A DNA stretch of 5,737 nt from a bacterium. Lineage in GTDB: Bacteria; Planctomycetota; J058; JAJDCP01. Positions within the stretch are counted from its first letter, which is position 1, and every line of letters begins with the position of its first letter. The notes under the pieces are model-generated. The model saw only the letters and a list, made by a program, of their open reading frames with translations. It was not told where the DNA came from and made no database searches. The stretch covers positions 1-5,737 of the forward strand of contig JAUIEM010000507.1 of NCBI GenBank assembly GCA_030428695.1, written 5' to 3'. The translations under genes and the position numbers were made by a program. Of the stretch, positions 1-3,149 are shown piece by piece.

Positions 1-383
1 CCGTACACGTCGAACAGGCAGAAGGTCAGACACTGCATGCAGTTGGTGCAGCGGGTGTAGTCGATCACCGGGAACCAGGGCTTCCAGTTCCCGAGGTCGC
101 GCGTCCCCTGTGCCTCCCGTACCCGCTGGGCGGCCGCGAGCCCGTCCTCGGCGTCGAGGTCGACGAAGCGGACGCCGCCCTCCTCCGGGAGCTTCCCACC
201 GAAACATCCGAGCACCAGCGTCGGCCCGGAGCGCTCGACCGTCCCCCAGCCCTGCGGCGCCCGGGAGAGCTCGAAGCCCGCCCCGAGCAGGCCTGCGCAG
301 AGGTTGACGCGGGCCTCGGGGGAGAGGCTGCTCGTCGTCGCGTCGAGGACCACGCGCAGGTTGGTGCCGAGCAGCTTGCTCAT
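1..383 (-). CDS. Ferredoxin-like 4Fe-4S protein with an unrecognised N-terminal domain; partial, 3' end beyond the left edge
   Basis: Reading the minus strand from ATG at 383-381 gives an open frame of 127 full codons plus a partial Gly codon, with no stop before the edge. The start MSKLLGTNLRVV is supported by a strong Shine-Dalgarno, GGAGGAG, six bases upstream. Residues 1 to about 100 match no domain I recognise. They contain Cys29 and a hydrophobic strand ending in Cys60 (LVLGCFGG). Residues 109-128 carry a ferredoxin signature: Cys112-x2-Cys115-x2-Cys118-x3-Cys122, in DYTRCTNCMQCLTFC. The fourth Cys is followed by Leu rather than the usual Pro. At least one [4Fe-4S] cluster is expected; a second may lie beyond the edge. 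It probably donates or accepts electrons in the cytoplasm, since no signal peptide or membrane segment is visible. It lies on the same strand as the GcvH/CobW/HdrA-N cluster, 205 bases downstream of it. The Fe-S call is firm; the physiological role is unknown. Confidence 0.8.
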   Translation of the reverse strand, partial: MSKLLGTNLRVVLDATTSSLSPEARVNLCAGLLGAGFELSRAPQGWGTVERSGPTLVLGCFGGKLPEEGGVRFVDLDAEDGLAAAQRVREAQGTRDLGNWKPWFPVIDYTRCTNCMQCLTFCLFDVY

Positions 384-389
384 GCGCGG

Positions 390-403
390 CTCCTCCGGAG
401 GAG
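390..403 (-). promoter_or_regulatory. Shine-Dalgarno of the ferredoxin gene inside a perfect 14-base palindrome
   Basis: CTCCTCCGGAGGAG is a perfect palindrome. Its left half on the plus strand gives the GGAGGAG ribosome binding site (396-390 on the minus strand), six bases before the ATG at 383, and so fixes that start. In mRNA it could fold as a 5-bp stem (CUCCU/AGGAG) with a CCGG loop, which would mask most of the site. The site is clear; any regulatory effect is inference. Confidence 0.7.
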
Positions 404-422
404 TGCGATTCCACGCGGTCGC

Positions 423-537
423 GGGCGGGGGTAAACCCCGCCCCTACCTCCGGAAAGAGCGACAACCGCCGATGCCGACGTCGGGGATCCGGAGAGAACG
501 ACCGATCCCGAGGTAGGGGAGGGGTTCACCCCCTCCC
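423..537. repeat. REPIN-like element: two inverted GTAG-headed REP hairpins
   Basis: Two similar hairpin units lie in opposite orientation in the gap between the HdrA-N-like gene and the ferredoxin gene. The left unit, read on the minus strand, is GTAG (447-444), stem GGGCGGGG, loop TTTAC, stem CCCCGCCC, ending at 423. The right unit, on the plus strand, is GTAG (513-516), stem GGGAGGGG (517-524), loop TTCAC, stem CCCCTCCC (530-537). The units also share AG before GTAG and differ in the stem by one compensated pair, C-G against A-T. The spacer (448-512) contains the palindrome CCGACGTCGG (475-484) and two related CCGGAaAGAgCGAC-like stretches near 450 and 489. A GTAG tetranucleotide 5' of a short hairpin is the known hallmark of REP sequences mobilised by RAYT (Y1-type) transposases, and inverted pairs are called REPINs. 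No RAYT gene is in the window. I see no gene and no convincing promoter in the rest of 384-588. Confidence 0.75.
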
Positions 538-588
538 GTCGTGCCTCGGGGAGCACGCGACCAGCTCGCGGCAACGCCGTCATTCTGC

Positions 589-906
589 TCATGCCCCGTC
601 CCCCAACAGCGCGTCCGCGACGTCCTCCGCCCCGGCCTCGCGCATGTTCAGCACCTGCGCGTCGGCGGGCAGGGCCGCGCCGGCGGAGTGGAACAGCCAG
701 CGCACCGCCCGCGGATAGCAGGCGGCGATCTTCAGGCCCGCGCTGCCGGCCAGACGGGCCAGGGCGGGATCCTTGCGCGCCGCCATGTCGCACAGGTCGG
801 GCACCGCCTCGAAGGCCGCATCGGAGGCGCACAGCCGCTCGAGCACCGCGCGTTTGGTGTCCGGCGGCACGACCTGGGCGTAGGTGCAGTGGCAGAAGAC
901 CCGCAT
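589..906 (-). CDS. Small stand-alone HdrA N-terminal-like iron-sulfur protein
   Basis: The product is 105 residues, starting MRVFCHCTYAQ at ATG 906-904. A TTG one codon upstream (909-907) is a less likely start. AGGA at 917-914 on the minus strand, seven bases upstream, can serve as ribosome binding site. The ATG shares its A with the TGA of the CobW-family gene (TGATG), so translation is probably coupled. Cysteines are at 5, 7, 26, 39 and 63. The order C-H-C near the N-terminus, a central DLC, then AACYPR (61-66) and NMREA (87-91) parallels the N-terminal domain of heterodisulfide reductase subunit HdrA. That domain typically reads CHC, Y-x-C, AACSPR and NIRE, and contributes cysteines to a [4Fe-4S] cluster. 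The FAD and ferredoxin parts of HdrA are absent. A role as a small Fe-S or thiol/disulfide partner of the lipoyl protein encoded nearby is inference. The homology is argued from motif order only. Confidence 0.75.
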   Translation of the reverse strand: MRVFCHCTYAQVVPPDTKRAVLERLCASDAAFEAVPDLCDMAARKDPALARLAGSAGLKIAACYPRAVRWLFHSAGAALPADAQVLNMREAGAEDVADALLGDGA

Positions 907-1985
907 CAAGTCATCCTGTAGGTCGGCACCGGGCGGGCGGGACGCAGCCGCTCGAGGTGGTCGACGGTCACGGTCAGCGGCAGCGCCTCGAGTGCCGCGC
1001 GCACGGCGCGTTCGAGGCGCTCGGGGTCGGCCTCGGCGCGCAGGTTGATCACCAGCTCGCCACGTTCGGTGCGGTCGAGCAGAGAGGCGCGCAGGTCCGG
1101 TCCGGCATCATCCCGAACGACGCTGACCACCGACAGGGTTCCGCTGCCGTCGAGGGGATCGAGGGTCATCTTGAGGTGGGCGATGTCCGCGACCTGCGCC
1201 TGGATCGCCCCGGCGAGATCGAGCAGCACCTGGTCGGCGTCGAACAGCCCCTCGGCGGCGAGCTGCACGGTGCAGTTCAGCCAGCCGAGCAGCGCCTCGC
1301 CCTCGGCGTAGGTGTCGTAGTCGATCGTCAGCGCCTCGCCCTCGACCTCCCCGGCGAGCAGGCTGTCGAACCAGTCGGCCAGGCCCGTGCCCTGTTTGGC
1401 GCTGACGCGGCGCAGGGCGGCGCGGGGATACTCCACGCGCAGCGTCTCCTCGAGCGCATCGAGCAGGGCCGGCTCGGCTTCATCGACCTTGTTGATGACG
1501 ATGATGTCCGCCTCTTCGAGCTGCTTGGTGTAGACGTAGCGGACCTTCTCCGAGAACCGCCGCCCGCCCCGCAGGCCGAGCACCCGCGCGGCCCGCGCCG
1601 GATCGACCAGGACGCTGAGCGGGGCGACGCGGAAGCGCTCGCCGTAGATGCGGCGCAGGGGATACGAGACGGTCGCGACCAGGTCGGTGCAGCTGCCGAC
1701 CGGCTCGGCGAGGAACAGGTCGGGGGTCGCCTCGGCGGTCAGGCGGTCGGCCGCCTCCATCAAGGAATGGAACCGGCAGCAGAAGCAGCCGCCCGTGATC
1801 TCCTCGACCCGGAAGCCGGCGGAGCGCAGGAAGGCGGTGTCGACCAGCCCCATGCTCTGGTCGTTGCAGATCAGCCCGACCCGCTGGCCGCGCTCGACCA
1901 GGTAGGCGCCGAGCTTGGCGAGGGCGGTGGTCTTGCCGGCCCCGAGGAAGCCGCCGATCATCACGTAACGGGCGAGCTCAGTCAT
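906..1985 (-). CDS. CobW/COG0523-family GTPase (putative metallochaperone)
   Basis: The product is 359 residues, starting MTELARYVMIGG at ATG 1985-1983. GGGGAG (1996-1991 on the minus strand) lies five bases upstream. The P-loop is G12-FLGAGKT-T20 and the family's metal-binding CxCC motif is GGCFCC (65-70: Cys67, Cys69, Cys70). E94-P95 is the conserved EPVG segment after strand 3, and NKVD (165-168) gives guanine specificity. Residues from about 225 to 359 form the variable C-terminal region. COG0523 proteins hydrolyse GTP and many bind Zn, Co or another metal to deliver it to a target protein. The family also includes CobW of cobalamin synthesis and nitrile hydratase activators, so the symbol cobW is not justified here. 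The first 8 bases overlap the end of the GcvH-like gene, and its stop is fused to the next start, so the three genes very likely form one operon. A natural client would be a metalloprotein of this cluster; this is inference. Confidence 0.92.
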   Translation of the reverse strand: MTELARYVMIGGFLGAGKTTALAKLGAYLVERGQRVGLICNDQSMGLVDTAFLRSAGFRVEEITGGCFCCRFHSLMEAADRLTAEATPDLFLAEPVGSCTDLVATVSYPLRRIYGERFRVAPLSVLVDPARAARVLGLRGGRRFSEKVRYVYTKQLEEADIIVINKVDEAEPALLDALEETLRVEYPRAALRRVSAKQGTGLADWFDSLLAGEVEGEALTIDYDTYAEGEALLGWLNCTVQLAAEGLFDADQVLLDLAGAIQAQVADIAHLKMTLDPLDGSGTLSVVSVVRDDAGPDLRASLLDRTERGELVINLRAEADPERLERAVRAALEALPLTVTVDHLERLRPARPVPTYRMT

Positions 1986-2424
1986 GTCGTCTCCCCAACA
2001 TCTTGTCGATGGTCGTGTCGAGCAGGGCGCTGTAGCCGCTGACGTCGAGCAGCTCGGCGCCCGGCTCTCCCTGCACCCGGAACACCCAGCCCCGGTCGTA
2101 CGGTTCCCGCGTGATCAGCTCGATGTCCTGCTCGAGGGCCGGGTTGGCGCCGAGGAAGGTGCCGGGAAGCGGCGCGAAGATGTCCGCGACCGCCTTGAAG
2201 CCCTCGAGCCAGCCGATGATCTGTCCGGTCTGCACCGCGGCTCCCGTGCGGGTCTCGAGCTCGAGCTCGACGACGTCCCCGAGCATGCGCGTCGCGAACT
2301 TCGTGAAGCCGACGCGCCAGGCGCCCGCCTCCTCGCGCTCGAGCCAGTAGTGCCCCGCCGTGTACAACCGCCCGTCGTCGAGCTTGGTCGCGAAGCGCGA
2401 GCGCTTGTAGTGGATCCGTGCCAT
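1978..2424 (-). CDS. GcvH-like lipoyl-carrier protein
   Basis: The product is 148 residues, starting MARIHYKRSRF at ATG 2424-2422, with GAGAGG about eight bases upstream. The frame is open further upstream, but that stretch is low-complexity Arg/Pro-rich sequence, so the internal ATG is preferred. The fold signature of the glycine cleavage H protein is present: W36-R-V-G-F (36-40), a GDVVELEL strand near 49-56, then EGFKAVADIFAPLPG (74-88). Lys77 sits at the position of the lipoylated lysine of GcvH. It is somewhat longer than classical H proteins (about 125-130 residues), with a C-terminal tail from about 120 to 148. Classical GcvH carries aminomethyl groups between GcvP, GcvT and Lpd, but none of these is in the window. 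The protein is instead coupled to a COG0523 GTPase and Fe-S proteins. It therefore probably belongs to the GcvH-like proteins with other jobs, as lipoate-binding proteins do in the sHdr sulfur-oxidation system. Lipoylation and function are inferred. Confidence 0.88.
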   Translation of the reverse strand: MARIHYKRSRFATKLDDGRLYTAGHYWLEREEAGAWRVGFTKFATRMLGDVVELELETRTGAAVQTGQIIGWLEGFKAVADIFAPLPGTFLGANPALEQDIELITREPYDRGWVFRVQGEPGAELLDVSGYSALLDTTIDKMLGRRHD

Positions 2425-2476
2425 GCCCGACGCCTCTCTCCGACCCGGCGGCCCCCGCGGCGCCCCTTCCGACGGC

Positions 2477-2495
2477 GGCTCGCTGCGCTCGAGCC
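2477..2495. other. Small inverted repeat in the putative leader of the GcvH-like gene
   Basis: GGCTCG (2477-2482) and CGAGCC (2490-2495) form a 6-bp stem with a 7-base loop. It lies between the candidate promoter and the GcvH-like start. No U-tract follows on either strand, so it is not a standard intrinsic terminator. It may be leader structure or chance in GC-rich DNA. The rest of the gap 2425-2542 shows no gene. Confidence 0.3.
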
Positions 2496-2500
2496 CACGC

Positions 2501-2530
2501 AGTATCGCACCAGCACCCCCCTGAGCGCAA
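2501..2530 (-). promoter_or_regulatory. Candidate sigma70-type promoter for the GcvH/CobW/HdrA-N operon
   Basis: On the minus strand a -35-like TTGCGC (2530-2525) is followed after 18 bases by a -10-like GATACT (2506-2501). Both are imperfect, matching about 3/6 and 4/6 of consensus. The site falls in the gap between the acetyltransferase stop and the GcvH-like start, which would give a leader of roughly 70 bases. An AT-leaning hexamer in such GC-rich sequence is suggestive only. Confidence 0.3.
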
Positions 2531-2542
2531 GGCGCGTTCGCT

Positions 2543-3052
2543 TCAGCCTGCGGGGGTATTGCGCCTGAGATCGAGCTCGTACCAGGCGTTGCATCCGAAG
2601 TGGCCGGTGGCGCCGCGCGGCGCGTCGAGGCGGCGGAAACCGAAGGCCTCGTACAGCCGCCGCGCGCGGTCCATGCCCGACAGCGTCTCGAGGTAGCAGC
2701 GGGCGAAGCCGGCCGCCCGGGCGCGGTCGAGCAGGCGCGCGAGCAGCCGGCGCCCGAAGCCGCGGCCGCGCAGGGCGGGGAGGAAGTACATCTTGCGCAG
2801 CTCACAGGTGTCGGGGTCGCCACCCTCCAGGGGCGCGAAGCCGCCCCCCCCGAGCACCTGGGCGCCGCGGGCGACGACCAGGTAGGCGCTGCGGGAGCCG
2901 GTGTAGGCGGCGTGCATGCCGTCGACCTCGGGGTCGCCGATCGCGAAGCCCGGGCCGTCGGCGCCGAACTCCGGCATCACCGCGCGGATCAGCGCGGCGA
3001 TGGCGGAATCGTCGGCCGGGCGCAGGGGGCGGATGGTCGGCTCGTCGGCCAT
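2543..3052 (-). CDS. GNAT-family N-acetyltransferase
   Basis: The product is 169 residues, starting MADEPTIRPLRPADD at ATG 3052-3050, with GGGAG about eight bases upstream. The opening is typical of GNAT beta-1/alpha-1 (IRPLRPADDSAIAALIRAV). Motif A is at about 84-105: ELRKMYFLPALRGRGFGRRL, with the acetyl-CoA pyrophosphate loop R95-G-R-G-F-G100. Motif B follows at about 118-140 (CYLETLSGMDRARRLYEAFGF). It should transfer the acetyl group of acetyl-CoA to an amine on a small molecule or protein in the cytoplasm; the acceptor cannot be read from sequence. The length is normal for the family. It is upstream of and co-directional with the GcvH-like gene, but a 118-base gap separates them and the sequence gives no functional link. 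It is divergent from the lipoprotein gene. The family call is firm; the substrate is unknown. Confidence 0.92.
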   Translation of the reverse strand: MADEPTIRPLRPADDSAIAALIRAVMPEFGADGPGFAIGDPEVDGMHAAYTGSRSAYLVVARGAQVLGGGGFAPLEGGDPDTCELRKMYFLPALRGRGFGRRLLARLLDRARAAGFARCYLETLSGMDRARRLYEAFGFRRLDAPRGATGHFGCNAWYELDLRRNTPAG

Positions 3053-3082
3053 CGCGGGGGCTCCCGGGGAAGCGCGTCGGGT

Positions 3083-3111
3083 TTGCGCAGGTTCGGCCCC
3101 GATTGTATCGT
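3083..3111 (+). promoter_or_regulatory. Candidate sigma70-type promoter of the lipoprotein gene, overlapping a possible divergent -10
   Basis: TTGCGC (3083-3088) and TATCGT (3106-3111) are separated by 17 bases and would give a 5' leader of about 30 bases before the ATG at 3150. On the opposite strand TACAAT (3107-3102) is a good -10 hexamer for the divergent acetyltransferase gene, though no matching -35 is evident. The rest of the 97-base gap (3053-3149) holds only the two ribosome binding sites. Confidence 0.4.
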
Positions 3112-3137
3112 CGAGCCACGAGCATACGAGTGACTTC

Positions 3138-3143
3138 GGGAGG
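3138..3143 (+). promoter_or_regulatory. Ribosome binding site that fixes the lipoprotein start
   Basis: GGGAGG lies six bases before the ATG at 3150. The open frame extends upstream to 2916 through the antisense of the acetyltransferase gene. This site, plus the hydrophobic signal sequence that begins right after the ATG, identifies 3150 as the true start. Confidence 0.75.
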
Positions 3144-3149
3144 TCGTCG

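Noticed and set aside
380..832. Minus-strand open frame of 150 codons spanning the HdrA-N-like gene and the repeat gap
   Set aside because: It is out of frame with the better-supported 105-residue protein, has low-complexity Arg/Gly composition, and reads straight through the REPIN hairpins.
591..2042. Plus-strand open frame of 483 codons opposite the GTPase and HdrA-N-like genes
   Set aside because: It is an antisense shadow: Arg/Pro-rich at the start and without motifs, while the minus strand encodes clear P-loop, CxCC and NKVD motifs.
2255..2270. 16-base perfect palindrome TCGAGCTCGAGCTCGA
   Set aside because: It lies inside the GcvH-like gene and is explained by alternating Glu/Leu codons (VELELE), so it is probably not an operator.
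2425..2823. Upstream extension of the GcvH-like frame
   Set aside because: It overlaps the acetyltransferase gene in another frame and encodes Ala/Ser/Arg-rich filler. H-protein homology begins after the ATG at 2424.
2916..3149. Upstream extension of the lipoprotein frame
   Set aside because: It runs antisense through the acetyltransferase N-terminus and the promoter gap and would bury the signal sequence. GGGAGG before 3150 marks the real start.
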